From: Daphnia carinata
Taxonomy: Eukaryota > Arthropoda > Branchiopoda > Diplostraca > Daphniidae
Length of the DNA stretch: 64,000 nt
Assembly (NCBI RefSeq): GCF_022539665.2
Contig: NC_081336.1
Coordinates: 10,020,778-10,084,777 of the forward strand
Direction: 5' to 3'
The notes under the pieces were generated by a model. The model was not told where the DNA came from. It saw nothing but the letters and a program-made list of their open reading frames with translations, and searched no databases. Below are positions 20,701-33,470 of this stretch, piece by piece. Both the position numbers and the translations under genes were made by a program. Position 1 is the stretch's first letter. Each line of letters opens with the position of its first letter.

Positions 20701-22681
20701 GTTAAACCTTCAAAATGGGACATAACGTTAACATAAGCATAATCTGAATTAGAAGTACAAGATTTACCTGTGTGTGAGTATCAATCACCATAATTTGATC
20801 TTGACTTTTGCTAGCACATAGGGAAAGCTTTAAGAATGTCCCTATAGGAATTGACAACTTGACCCATCTCACCCCACAGCAAATGACATCCATATTCGAA
20901 CTCGAGTTAGATATCTGTCCTTTCTTCTTCTACAATTTTCTTCACCCTAAACAAATGTAAACACATTTTAGCTACCTACTCTTAAAATCATTACGTATCT
21001 TGAATAAAACAAAGTTAAAAGCAGAAATGGCTTGAACACAAAAAAGGAATTACCACTCAAGTTAAACCAAAGCTAGAAAAAAGTGAGGACTCCCAGAAAT
21101 GCACACAGTACAAGACTATCACTTATCACTTCATCAATTCAATACCTTTCTCAAATACTTTTTCCGCTTGTCTCTACTTAATCAAGATAGCTTTAGGATA
21201 ACAGTTATTAAATCCAACTAGAATTCTTACTTTCTTTTAACTTATAGAAGTATGTTCTCTTTCTTGTACAGATGGGTACCACAATAAAAATCACTTTTTC
21301 TGGTCATCTCAAGCAAAGTGTGTTTAGATTTGTTACCTTGCAGTTCAGAATGACTCCATTTTCTCCACAACGTAGTGGAATAACTTGTTAGCTCTAGATC
21401 AGTAATCAATTTCCAGGATCCCATAAAAGGCATGTCAGTTCTGTGCAGAGCACGCAAGTTGTTGCATCCATAGAAAATCTTCTACAACTGTCGAACTGCT
21501 GATTTCCGGAGAAAAGAACGTCAAAGGACTGTTACCAACATGGATTTCCGTTTAACCTCGTAAACCTACACAAGAAAAGGCAAATTACAACTATTTACAG
21601 CAGACAAACCACAAAAATTCATTTTTTTTCCATCCAGTTAATCCAAGTTTTTATATTCACTGTAAAATATTTAAAAGAAAAATAAACTCAATATAGGTGG
21701 TCTGCTTACCTTCCAGCTACTGCAACACATCAAAACTATGTTGACTTTACGAAGCTAACGGGCATTCTTTTCGTTAACGGCCTACTCCCCTATTGAATGA
21801 TTGAATTAAGATATCCCCTTCAGTAAACAATACTAATAACTAATGTATATAACTGCGGTTATAATTATACATATTCTAATATATATAATTGCAAATGAAC
21901 CAATCCACCCAAAGATAAATTAGACCTTACTACAAATAAATAAGAAAAAATTGAAATTAATAACAACATCAAAACACGATTGGTGTAGTACCTACTTTCA
22001 ACACATTCACTGCTACGGTGCTTATGTTGGGCATCTTCAATAATCTGCTGGGCCGGCCTTATCCAGTTGACAGCGGACAAGCCCAGGAACGAACACATGC
22101 CTTCATATCTGAACACTAAAAACGATATTGGAAATTAATATCTCAGAAAAGAGAAACACCGCAACAGTTCAAATGAAATATAACATTACTGAAACACAAG
22201 GGTGGTAGAAGATCTCAATCCACCATTCCAGCCAACGACAAAAATGATTCATGGAGAGATTGACCTGAACCTACAGAAATAAAAACACTTGTATGAAGAA
22301 CTTTGCAACCATTCACTTACGACCTTTATATAAACGTTGACCATGCTTTGCAGAGAAACCCTTTTACGTTCAGGCAGTTTAAGGCGGGAAGTTCACATTT
22401 AAGGGAAGTGCACTCCGCCCAACACATTTAGAAAGTTATCAACATGATTTACTATTGGCTTAAAATTGATAAATGATATTGCACTTAACGACTAGCTACA
22501 ACCTTTAATATAACAAATTACCGAATAGTTTTCCTGATTCCAAATTGGGGAAGCCGAAGGTCGCTCTTGCAGGAACAGGACAATGTCCAGAACGAGTGTT
22601 AGCCATTAGCGAGTGGTGGTTCTTCACTAAGAGTTCAATGCTCTCCCTAGCTAAGCAAGTAACCGTGCCGGATGTCGCCAT
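20700..22681 (-). other. Conserved spliced-looking segment, unit 2; possible decayed gene
   Basis: Counterpart of 3,530-5,270. Exon-like pieces on the minus strand: ATG at 22,681 in AAAAATGGCGACATCC context, open for 160 nt to a GTAATT donor at 22,521; a piece at 22,116-21,995 with RPAQQIIEDAQHKH ending at a GTACTACACC donor; and a piece at 20,893-20,770 reading MDVICCGVRW and ending HTQ before GTAAAT. The RPAQQ piece keeps its frame in unit 3, but the first piece has two single-base deletions there. Function unknown; coding status doubtful. Confidence 0.3.
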
Positions 22682-24944
22682 TTTTTTACTATTTAGAAGG
22701 GAGGGGAAAATGTTGCCAGCTGTAAACGAATATTTGTTTCATTTTTATTCACATTTACAAAATATCTTCAAAACGTATACACTAATATTCATCTAGTTTA
22801 TAGAAATTTTTAAAATCCAGTGCTATAAAAAAATTTGTTCTTTACGTACGAGAACGTTAAAGCTTAAAAATCTGACAGCGTCGAGTATGACTAGTCTGTG
22901 ATGTAGGGTGCTAAATTTGTCAACAAATCTTGTGAAGCCGAAAAGTGAAATGAATATTCATCTGAAATTATAGTAGGGATTTTAGCCTAGAAGAACAGTA
23001 CTTTCCACAGACTGCCCTCAGCATATTATGACTTTGCTGGACACGAAGGTTTCATTTGAACAGTTAAACCTTTGTTGGTCTTTGTAATCGTCACTCAGAG
23101 GTAGTAAATAAACAATTAACCGTTAAAGAACAACGGGTTTGCAGAGATTTGTACCACGGACTTTTGACTTTTGAAGCACTTGCTTTACCAGGTAGCAAAC
23201 TGCGGCATTTTGTAAATGTTATTCCATCGTATCATCGGTCGGGACGTATTTGAAGGACATTCGGGAAACACTTTTTCTTTATTCATTACAATCATTTAAA
23301 TGTTTCAAGACGTACACTCAATATTTCAAAATATTTTTATTACTACCTGTTTAGATGTATAATTGCTACGTATTTTTACACCCTACTACCTTGTTTGGCT
23401 CATGTAGAAACAGATCACCGTAACGTGCATTCAACAGTAACATGAAATTGTAACAAACTTTTTACCCAAGAGCTTAGTAAAAAACAAAAACACTCCTGTA
23501 ATTTAATTTGATTTGCAAATCCTAGAGCTAAAGTCTGTTCAGTTGATTTTTATAATTGTTTCAGCAAAGCTTTCATCTTAAAGGCTTTTTATTTTACATT
23601 GATAAGTAATTTTATAAATTGTTTGTTGTTTTTAAATGAAAACCAAACAAAGTTTCATGATACTTTTTACGCGGTAGCCATGAATCTTATTCTCATTGAA
23701 TTTAGTAGAAGGTAAACTGTACACTGGAAAATTTGTGCATCGATCACGAAGTTCGTCCGTCAAGAGATACGTGAACCCAAATATCTGGTACGTTTAAAAT
23801 TTAGTCATGTTATTTGAGTAAACTCAAGTAAATTTCAAAGCAACACGATTAAAATTCGTTTCAAGAAACGTTTGAAAGTCAGTAAGTTTTCCTTGCCACG
23901 TATCTCGTATGTTAAAAACAGTTTGGATATCAAAAGCACCGAGTTGTGTGCGCCTTTCGAAAGACAACTGCTACTCGCCAGAATGAACTCAACTCCAAAC
24001 TTAAATCTAGATAACCTTAAGACATTTGATGAGGCATGTATAAAAATTGCCTTCATCGCGTTGCCCACTGGCAATCTAGCTGATGGTTCTCTGATGCGGA
24101 CTGGTGAAATAAGACAGAGTCGTGCTTCTAATACGTGTTTTATAAATATGCAATGTCGTTTTACTTTTGATATTTCCTTTATAATGAGTCTGTCAATCGC
24201 TTTACTCACAGGTAAACATGGGTTGAAAGAGAATTTTGTACCCACTAAAAAAAAAATATATAATAACAAAAATAAATCAACGCAATAAAAAAACCGTAAG
24301 TAATTTTTAGAATGTTTAATTTTATTCTGTAGTTATGCATCACTTTTAATTTTGTCCCTTTACTAAGGTTAAATGAAAAATTACAACGATTTTATACATG
24401 CACAAAACGAATGAAAAACATAATGGGTCAGGGGGGTAAGTAATTTTCCTGTTGATCATTTCCAGTTCGCGTTTTTGCGTTTTTTTCTTTTTTCAGGATC
24501 GAATAGCATCAGCTAAAATTATGTAGAGAAATGAAGAGGAAAAGACGCGGGAACGACGACCAAGAAACCGAAATGCTGTTGGATTCGTGAAAGATGAGAA
24601 AGGAAATGTGAAAGAAGAGAACGAAAGACGCGATTAATTCGAGAAAAAGGGGAACAGAATGCTGATGGTAAGGATCAATGAAGGTCTATCATTCTTGATT
24701 TATGGAATAGTTTGACAACGTCCTTGAGACTTGCTTTCGCAATCTGGAAAATACGCTGCAACTAAGAAGAAATGACGTTTGCGCTATGTCTCGTAGATAA
24801 GATCAGATAAATGGATTCTTAAGTTACCACTGCAACTGACCTCTTTTTTTAAATGAATGTCGTTTCAAAACACCATCTAGGCATTTTAACCAGTTTATAG
24901 TTTGCCCGGTATTTCATTTTAATCCGCTGTGCGAAGGCGAAAGG
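22682..24944. other. Unit 2 region upstream of the C1q gene
   Basis: Contains a tRNA-like remnant (minus strand, 23,130-23,205), a direct-repeat block at 23,487-23,605, a decayed coding-like stretch at about 23,690-24,260 and a basic, arginine/lysine-rich plus-strand stretch at about 24,490-24,690 that is interrupted here but open in unit 3. The last ~250 bases before 24,945 are probably the C1q promoter; no clear TATA box. Confidence 0.4.
23690..24260 (-). pseudogene. Decayed coding-like stretch, unit 2
   Basis: Aligned with an open 170-residue minus-strand frame at 47,263-47,775. It shares the NVLRLSRFKFGVE and REPSARL segments, but a length difference near 23,960 shifts the frame. Substitutions between the copies are not biased to third codon positions on either strand. 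No family recognised. Confidence 0.3.
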
Positions 24945-26777
24945 ATGGGACATAATTTATCCGGGACGATTCGATCATTTCTTCTTATTTTGGCGCTGTC
25001 TACGTGCTATCTCACGGCTGCTCCACCTGATCTGCATGCAAGAGTTGAACAACTTGAGAAAAACTATGTGAGTCGAAATTTATATCTTTTCTTGCTGCAT
25101 TGATTCATAATGTTTAACTTACGCGTTCGCGTAAAGGTCGAAATTAAAGAACATTTGGAAGCCAAAATTGTTGATTTGGAGACGAAAGTCGGTCGACTGG
25201 AAGCCAAAATTGAAAAACAGGATTCACTTTTGGCCGTTCTCGAAAAAGGACATGACCCTTTGAAAGATAATGTCGCCATCAATCGACCCCGTCGTCAGAT
25301 CGCAACTTATCGTACTTGCCATGAAATCAAGGACGCAAATCCGTCGCTCTCCGACGGCATGTATTGGATTGATCCAGACGGACAAGGCATCGGTGATCCA
25401 CCAATCCACGTCGATTGCGAAGAATGGTAGGCGAGGCGGCTGCATATATCTGGTGGTATCTTATATCTGATCAATAGTGGCGGTGGGTGGATACTTTAAG
25501 GGGCTCAACATCCATTTTGCATGACAGCGAGTCGTTCATGAACATTGGAAATTGCACAGAACCCGGATGTTACCCGAGGCAAATCAAATATAACGCAAGC
25601 GATAGACAAATCCAAGCGTTGATTCAATTGTCTGACGACTGCTTCCAATACATTTGGGTACCGTGACCAAAGCTCAAATTTATTTTAATGATCGTTTGTT
25701 CTAAATTTTGTGATTGACGATGCAGTATTATTGCAGAAACTCGCCGTTTAAGTATAACGGGACCGTCTATGCTTGGTGGATCGACAAAGACGAGAAAAGG
25801 AACGAGTTTCCCAGTTTGGAGAATTGCGACAACCTCAATGACACTCTAAAGTTTCATTCATGTACGAGAGTTTTATTTATTTGAATTTAAAAAAAAACGC
25901 ATTGACAATTCAAATCGGGGCTGAAATCTAGATCAGATAGAAGATAAAGATAAGTTGCCTGTCACGCGCGTCCATTTCAGCAACCCGTTTAAGGGCTCCG
26001 GCAAACACAAAGTGAGCCGGTTATACTGTTCTGGTAAGGCAAAAACGCAGCCAATGCCGAGATCGTGCGACGATTTGCAACGGATGGGACACACTCTCAA
26101 CGGAATCTACTCAGTCAGGGGAGCTAAACAAATAGAAACTGTTTTCTGCCAATTTGATAAACGATATGTTGAACAAGGTAGGTGAAAAGTATTCGCGTCT
26201 TTGATTTGATTAACTGTCATTTTGGTAGATCTGCAAAAGGAGATATGTCAAAATCAAATTCTTAATTTCAGAATTCCAGGAGAGGATCGGATATCAAGAC
26301 ATAAAAACAAAGCCAACATACTTCTACGTACAGAAAGACAAGAATTTTGCGGAAAGAAACGTTCCACTTCCGTTTGAGATTACCATCGTCAACATTGGAG
26401 GGGCCATGGATTTACCAAGCGGCGTATTCACAGCACCCGTCAACGGAACTTACTTCTTTTCCTTTGCTGGACTGGCGCAATTTCCGATGCTTACAGGTCC
26501 AGATCCAGTTCCAGTGCAAAGGGAACTAGGCGCCAATCTTTATAAAAATGGTGAAAGAATAGCAATCAGTCAGGTTAATATAGGCTACCTCGTATATCCG
26601 GATAATCGAAGTCCAATCACCCTTCAAAGCACTGTATCTTTGGGAGCCAGAGACAAAGTATGGATCCAGTTAAGTATTGGGATCAGTGGGGGGTTTCTAT
26701 ACGACGAGAGGCATTCGGAAGTGGACCAGGGTTCACACTCGCATTTTAACGGGTGGCTTTTGGAAGAAGAAATCTGA
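24945..26777 (+). CDS. Secreted coiled-coil/COLFI-like/C1q protein, unit 2
   Basis: Predicted secreted recognition protein of 485 residues. Exons 24945-25067, 25137-25426, 25501-25657, 25726-25861, 25932-26177, 26272-26777 are all in phase. The signal peptide is FLLILALSTCYLTAA (to about residue 26). A heptad-rich coiled coil spans about 28-85. A fibrillar-collagen C-terminal-like (COLFI) region begins TCHEI at 101 and shows YWIDPDG and YYCRNSPFKYNG. A cysteine motif SCDDLQRMGHTLNGIYSV follows, then a C1q/TNF-like jelly roll from about 335 (VFTAPVNGTYFFSF, ending FNGWLLEEEI). C1q domains usually trimerise and bind ligands; the coiled coil fits that. The 25,427-25,500 intron has no counterpart in unit 3, where the same place is coding. 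It lies tail-to-tail with the kinase gene. Confidence 0.8.
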
Positions 26778-29167
26778 GTAATGCAGAGGTTTTCCACAAC
26801 CCCAATGTGCCAGCAAATACTACGACCACAAACATAAAACATCCTTCAATCCCATTATTAATGTACGTTCATGTCTCTGTAGGGACCTTATAGTCTTGCA
26901 AACAGCAATTACCTGACTGTTTTACCAACTGCACATGTGTGAATGTCATTCTATATGATTGCTGAACATGTTTTTGCCATCGCTGTTTCTTTTCAGGATT
27001 GAAATGCGTGCTGGAAACTGAGCATGAAGAAATAATATTTTCTTTATTTCTTTTTACTTTTACTTTATATTTCTTAGTAGTCGATTCCTCTCCATACAAA
27101 ACTCTGTTCAGTAACATTGGTTTGGCCAATGCAACGATGTTTGTTGATACCTTAAAAAATCATCAGTATCAGAAACTGATTTTTTAATTATTCGAAATTC
27201 TTAAATTCAATTCACAGTATGAAATTCAGTTCAACATTTCATAATTCCATTGCCATTTTTTCGCGATTAATTATTTTATTTTGTTTCTAGCGTGAGTTGG
27301 CAATGCTGTCGAGGAACTGGAGTGGGGAGGGTAAATAAAGCACCAAATTGCGCTCACCAACTGAAAGAGTTTCACCATTGCCATTTTAACTGATATCCAC
27401 AAAGGATGTGTTACCTGTCGCTTTCTACTCGTCTCATTTTCTGTTTCCGTATTGTAAGGGTTTCAGTGTTGAAGACAAAAGTTTTCAGGGACAATCGACT
27501 GACAAACAATTTAGTGTTCAAATCAGATGATGTATCAAGTGTAAAGAAAAACGGCGATGGCAAGTTGGTCAGCTGATTGAGAAGCAATTGATGGCGCCAT
27601 CGACGGGAATGCAGCAACCACGACCCAAACGCCCAGTGTAAAGCAGATAGTTCATCAATGGCTGTGCTGCGTTTGAATGCAATTCGTAACGGAGGAAGTT
27701 CTCTGCTCCATTTCCAGGTTAGTTTTTAGCTAGTTTTTTTTATTTTGTTTTGCATGTGTCATCGTACAATGACATCTCTGAAGGGCCTAAAATCTAGACC
27801 CCTCTCCTCTCCCAGTTATTTGGCTGTGATTTTTTTTCAAGTTGTAACCGTTTATTTTTTTGTTTTCCTTTTATTGATTTGCCAGAGATCCTTGAAAATG
27901 ATGCAGTGTAAGAATGCACTGATTACGTCTTTTTTTTTGCCCATTCATGGTCAGCCTTGCCCTCCAGTCCTTTTTTTTCTGGCCATGTTTCGCCATTTTG
28001 GGCTCCATTTCTGCTTCGATGTCGCCATAGAGTGAGGTTTGACATTGCATTGTTCGAACTGACGAACAATGCAAGGGGCCTGCGTTTGCCAGAAATGGGG
28101 AAACAGGTGGCTTGGCAGAATCGTTTGAAAAACAATCACTCTTTCTTGCCGACTTGATTTGATTGATTTTTCGCATTTTGTTTTCCCAAACTTTTGAAGG
28201 TCACACCAGGAAAAGTGGCATTTGCTCGGTAGATGTCTACTCGTTTAAAAAATCGTAAAATCAATTGTATACAAGCAGATGATTTGGCTAAAAACAAATG
28301 GATAGAATAGTATAGCATATAGTATAAGCGGTTTAAAAATTTATTTAAGTAATTGTATTACTAAATGGCTGTGTTGTTGACGTGAACTACACACTTTTTC
28401 AATTTAGTAAATCTGTATCGGTGTATACAGCCTTTGTCAATGTTTTTTTTTTTTTTTTACTTGCTTTTAATTTTTTTCGTTTGTTTGTTTTTTCAATGGT
28501 TTGCTAAATTGCCACACAGCTGGCAAGAACAGATTTGATTGTCCGCGGGATTGCCAAGTTTGACGGTCGTACTGTTTTCACGTGAAAATTTCTTTCATTT
28601 GACTATTGAATTGTTAAACGCTCGCAGTTAGCTCTACCGGCAAAAGCGGTTTCTTATTTGCCTTTTCGATGAAGAAAATTGGGTTTTTTTATTTATCATT
28701 CGAGATATTATTTTGTCTTTATTATTATTTTTTCATTGTTTACTTAGGTTCTTTACTGTTCTGATTGTTTTCCTGTATCAGTTCCTTTAGAGTTTGCTAG
28801 AAGGTTGAAATGAAATGAACTACTTATCCAATGAGAGACGAGGCTCTTTGAACCGATATTGAATCACTTGACTTATCCTTTAATACTTTCTTTTATTTAA
28901 AAGTCGTTTGCCCACATAGAGTTTATAAATTGTCGAATGAGTCGCAATCAACATGGCTAAAGGAGTCATAAATTGATAAGACTGTATGGCGATGTAGTCA
29001 TTATTTTTATTTTTGTAAGTCCGTCGGCCTGAGCAATACAGCCAAGAAAGCGGGAAATTTGACTTTTCAAGGGGTAAATGGCAAAAGAATTCCGAGTATG
29101 CGGCAGGCGCTATATTTTCATTCTGCGTTGTCGAAGTGCATTGTATCGCCTAGAGACGAGTTGTGAT
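26778..29167. other. Convergent spacer between C1q and kinase genes, unit 2
   Basis: No gene supported. Conserved throughout with 50,457-52,824. Holds the TTGGCCAATG block (27,120), the CCATTTCCAGGTTAGTTTTTA block (27,708) that resembles a splice donor after CAG, T-rich tracts and presumed 3' untranslated sequence of both genes. Overlapping short frames at 27,745-28,180 change length and frame between copies. Confidence 0.5.
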
Positions 29168-29970
29168 TCAAACAACAAGTGCTGCGTCGAGCAGTTGTAG
29201 GATTTCGTCCTTGTTGCTAATCTTATCATTATAGCGTAAATAACTTCGAGCATTCCTTCCATCATTGTCCTTTGCATTGACATCAATTCCCAGTTGGATT
29301 AAGAGTTGAATGGCGTTGATTAAATTTGGGCTTGAATTGAATTCACACAAATAATGCAGCGCATTCTTTCCCCTGTCGCCCTTTGCGTTCACATCAATTC
29401 CCAGTTGGATTAAGAGTTTCATGGCGTCAATTAAATTTGGGCTTGAATTGAATTCACACAAATAATGCAGCGCATTTTTTTCGCTAATGTTCTTTGCATT
29501 CACATCAATTCCCAGTTGGATTAAGAGTTGAATGGCGTCAATTAAATTTGGGCTTGAATTGAATTCACACAAATAATGGAGCGCATTCTTTCCCCATTCG
29601 CCCTTTGCATTGACATCAATTCCCTTTTGGATTAAGAGTTGAATGGCGTCAATTAAATTTGGGCTTGAATTTGATTTACACAAATGATGAAGCGCATTCA
29701 TTCCCCTTCTGTCCTTTGCATTGACATGAATTCCCAGTGGGATTAAGAGTTGAACGGCGTCAATTAAATTTGGGTTTGAATTGAATTTACACAAATAATG
29801 GAGCGCACTCATTCCATCATTGTCCTTTGCATTCACATCAATTCCCAGTGGGATTAAGAGTTGAATGGCGTCAATTAAATTTAGGCTTGACATAAATTGA
29901 CACAAATGATGGAGCGCATTCATTTCCATATAGCCCTTTGCATTCACATCAATTCCAATGCGAATGAAGT
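29168..29970 (-). repeat. 111-bp tandem ankyrin-coding array, unit 2 (6 repeats + cap)
   Basis: Same 37-residue unit as in unit 1 (NALHYLC-FNSSPNLIDAIQLL-GIDVNAKD). Six full repeats are followed by a divergent cap with SYLRYNDKISNKDEI. Neighbouring units are nearly identical, with variation mainly in the residues before NALH. Confidence 0.9.
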
Positions 29971-31749
29971 CGTTGGCTCTTCCTTTTAGATCAGACAAAG
30001 AGCCACGAGCACAAAGTAGTAGAAATTCTTCTTCTTTTTCAGCCAGCTAAATTGGAGAGATTTACGATTGTTTACGTTGCTACTTCCCCACTTACAAAAA
30101 AATAATATTACCTTTTCCGTGATGGATTCCAGTTGTTCGACGACTTCTTTCGAACTTATTCTTTTTACCGAATCGTGTTGCAACATTTTGTTTAGTAAGT
30201 CATCCTCATAATATTTGCGCAATTCGGCATCAATATCTAGAATTAAGCCACCAGTTGTTTAATAAATAGAAGAGTAAAATAATATGGAATTAAATTGGAA
30301 TTACTCTTCATATTCACCGCACGTCCTCCAATTATGTTATCATGAATTTCATTTTCTTTTTCGCTTGAACCGAACAGATGTTCTCCCTCCAAGAAAAGAT
30401 ATCCGAAAACGAGGCCGAGGACAAACACATCGCTCTTTACTGTGCCTCTTTTCTTTTCTGCCTCTTCATCCTCTTTTTTTTTATTTTTGTTCAAGAATAA
30501 GTGTAACACCTCCGGGGCGTACCAGTTTCTGGTTCCTTCCCTTCCAGTCCATGAATATGACCCCCGTTCAGTAACCTTTTTTGCCAGCCCAAAATCAGCC
30601 AATTTGATTATTGTCTTTTCATCTTGGCCTGGAGATCGCTTAATTAGAACGTTGTTCGGCTTAATGTCTCGATGAATTAAATTCTTTGAATGGATGTATG
30701 CCAGGCCTGTAGCTAATTGGTGGAAAACCTCGATTTGACGTGGCATAGGTCCTTTGTATTTTTTGGGATCATCCGAATTCAGGAAAACTTGATCTAAGGA
30801 AGCGTTACATAATTCCAATGCGTAGTACCTGTTACACGACAACGAAAACAAAAAAAACAAATCTACTTTGAAATCATATTGTTGTTTTAAACTAGAGAAA
30901 AATGCTATACATAAAATCTTGGTCCTTTTCACAGTGAAGAAGTTTGACGATGTTTGGGTGATCTAACTTAAGCATAGCTTCTTCTTCTATTTTGTCCACG
31001 TGTCGCATTTCAACTCTTTTTACTGCTACTTCACGACCTCCGAACTTCCCTTTGCATACCATACCAAAGCTACCTTCCCCTATTGGGTTTTCGCGGTCGA
31101 ACCAAATTTTCATTACCTTCTTATCATTATTATACAAATAATAGTTCGCATTCCATCCATCTTTGTCTTTTGCCTTCGCATCCACACCGTATTCAGTCAA
31201 AATTTCAAATGCGTCGAGTAAATTTGGGTTTGAATTGTCTCGACATAAATAATGGAGCACATTTGATCCATCGTTGCTTTTTGCGTTCGCATCGATTCCC
31301 AGTTGAATTAAAATTTGAATTGCGTCGATTAAGTTTTGGCTTGATTGATATTGACACAAGTAATGAATGGCATTCATTCCATCATTGTCCCTTGCATTCA
31401 CGTCGATTCCACTTTTGACCACGAGTTGAATTGCGTCGGTTAATTTTGGGTTTGAATAGTAACGACATAAAAGATGGAGCGCATTCATTCCGTTGTTGTC
31501 CTTTGCGTTCAGGTTAATTCCGAACTGAATTAATTCTTTGATTTTTCCCGTTAGATCCGATCGCGAATCACGCCCACACAATTCAAGCAATTCTTTTTCT
31601 TTTCCAGTGAGCTAAATTGAATAAATTGACATTTGCATAATGCGATTAGTCGACTTGCCTTAAATTCATTATACCTCATCCTTGATGGAATGTAATTGAA
31701 CGTCTCCTTCTTTCGATGGCATTCTTTTATTGGGGTCGTATTCCCACAT
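29168..31749 (-). CDS. ANK-kinase-ANK protein of IRE1/RNase L kinase type, unit 2
   Basis: Exons on the minus strand: 31749-31675, 31611-30911, 30828-30305, 30236-30112, 30046-29168; all in phase, 767 residues if translation starts at the in-frame ATG at 31,749. The first exon is only the last part of a kinase C-lobe (MWEYDPNKRMPSKE), a remnant of the pseudokinase present in unit 3, whose upstream exons are gone. Then come four ankyrin-type repeats, a complete kinase (GEGSFG, VAVKRV, HRDIKPNN, ADFG, WYAPEV) and six ankyrin repeats plus a cap ending LLDAALVV. The kinase carries a charged insertion near NKNKKKEDEEAEKK, 18 nt longer than its sisters. No KEN nuclease or membrane segment is seen. 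The true start is uncertain. Confidence 0.75.
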
Positions 31750-31900
31750 TTTTTCCAACAGGTCGAGGGAAAATGAGACGAAAAGACTTCAACTTTTAAT
31801 AACTTGCGTCTGACCACAAATGAACAACTGCAATCTCAATCGAAACTGAACCACTCCTGCCCGCCGCTACCTTCCCTATTCAAAAGATAGATGAAAAGAT
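31750..31900 (-). other. Truncation point of the unit 2 kinase gene
   Basis: Homology to the unit 3 pseudokinase stops at about 31,765. Upstream sequence on the minus strand carries an in-frame TGA before the first usable ATG and no kinase features. Confidence 0.5.
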
Positions 31901-33470
31901 AACGTGAATAGTTCAATAACAAAGTCAGTTAGCTGTCCGCTAACGGATGGGTTTTGGGCAGAAGACGTTTATCAGAGACGTCCATTCGGTTTACGCGTAA
32001 TTGTTCAATTTCGGGTTGAGTTACAACCTAATCCTAGCGTTAGTACTCGTCAGTGATTCGAAATCCTCGTGACAATACAGTATTATCTACTAGCCAGGTT
32101 TATCAGTAGTGAAAGCGTTTCTTACACAACGATTCGAGATTAACAGAAAATAATTATAAACTTTTCGATTTAGAAAAAGTGTGGGATTCCGTTTGCCATC
32201 ATTGGCTCTATATTATAAATTTAAGTTTAAGTCTCGATCACCTTTGCATTGTTTTTATTGTTATATGCATTTATCATTTTTCTTTAATGATTTTTGGATG
32301 TGAAATGTTTCCATTTTTGGTAATGGATGTATTCATTATCTTTGTTTTACCATGGTAAACAATGTGTTTATCTTCATGTAGTCATCACCGAAAATTGGCC
32401 ACTACCCGTATCGATAACCAAGTGCCTCCCCCAACCCCCTTTTCGCCTTTGTTTGCTTGGTATTTTTGTTTTTGGTTTTGCTGCTCCTATTAACAGGAGA
32501 CGTTTCTCTATTTTAAATTCACGATACAACGTTTAACTGTTTCCGTTCATCGCGTTTCGACAAAATGAACTGAATTAACCGGTTAATCCTTTCATCGCAT
32601 TGTTTTTTACATTGTGGATCTTTTCTACACGTTTTGACTATATCACAAAACGATTGCTAACAGTGTCAATCAGTCAGTCGGTCAGCACAATCAGTCAGCT
32701 AATTAGGAACAATAACTCAATTTTTTAACTTATCAGCCGGGAATTTTCTTTTAGCCAATCCATCCATTATCTTGACGTGTGTTGACGCGTTTTGGCCCCC
32801 CAAAACAACAACGTTTTATCTTGGTCCGCACAACGCCACAGGCCAGGTTTATCAGTAGAGAAATGCGTCTCTTACACAACGATTCGAGAACAACAAAAAA
32901 TAATGATGAACTTTTCGATCGTGAATAAAAATGGCATTCCGTTTCCCATCATTGGCTCTATATTATTAAGTGAAAGAATCAATCACCCTTGCCTTGTTTT
33001 TATTGTTTTATTCATTTATAACGTTTCCTTTGGTGATTGTTGAATGTGAAATATTTCCATTTTTGGTTGTAGATGTATTCATTATCGTGGTATTACCGTA
33101 ATAACAATGTGCTTATCTTCATGTAGCCATCACCGAAAATGCGCCATTACCCGTATGAATTACCAAGTGCCTCCCTCATCCTGCCTCCCCTTTATTTGCA
33201 TGGTTTTTTTCAATTTGTCTTTTGCTTGTCCTCTAAGCAGAGGACGTTCCCCGTTCTAAATTCACGATTCCACTGGTTCCGGTAATCGCGTTCCGGCAAA
33301 ATGAACTGCATTAACCGGTTAATTATTTCATCACATTTTTTTATATTATTGAGATTCCTTTTAACACATTTTGACTATTCTACAAAGTTTTTATTTATCA
33401 GCCGGGAATTTATTGTTAGCCAATCCACTTATGTTTACGTGTTGACGCTTTTTGGCACCCAATCTTTTAA
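31900..33470. promoter_or_regulatory. Tandemly duplicated upstream region of the unit 2 kinase gene
   Basis: Two successive copies, about 31,900-32,780 and 32,790-33,470, of the region found once upstream of the unit 1 gene. Both contain CCAGGTTTATCAGTAG, CACAACGATTCGAGA, TAGCCATCACC/TAGTCATCACC and TTAACCGGTTAAT. No coding evidence. Likely promoter or enhancer sequence by position. Confidence 0.5.

Larger units (their letters stand above)
13781..33470. repeat. Segmental duplication, unit 2
   Basis: Collinear with unit 3: for example 15,172 with 39,914, 17,296 with 42,044, 24,945 with 48,566 and 29,168 with 52,825. The left breakpoint is sharp at ACAGGTAACTAACACATTGC (13,781) against ACAGGTATCTAACACATTGC (38,678), with unrelated sequence on the left of each. 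Units 2 and 3 differ by many substitutions and by indels up to a few hundred bases. The duplication is therefore not recent enough to be an assembly artefact. Confidence 0.85.
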
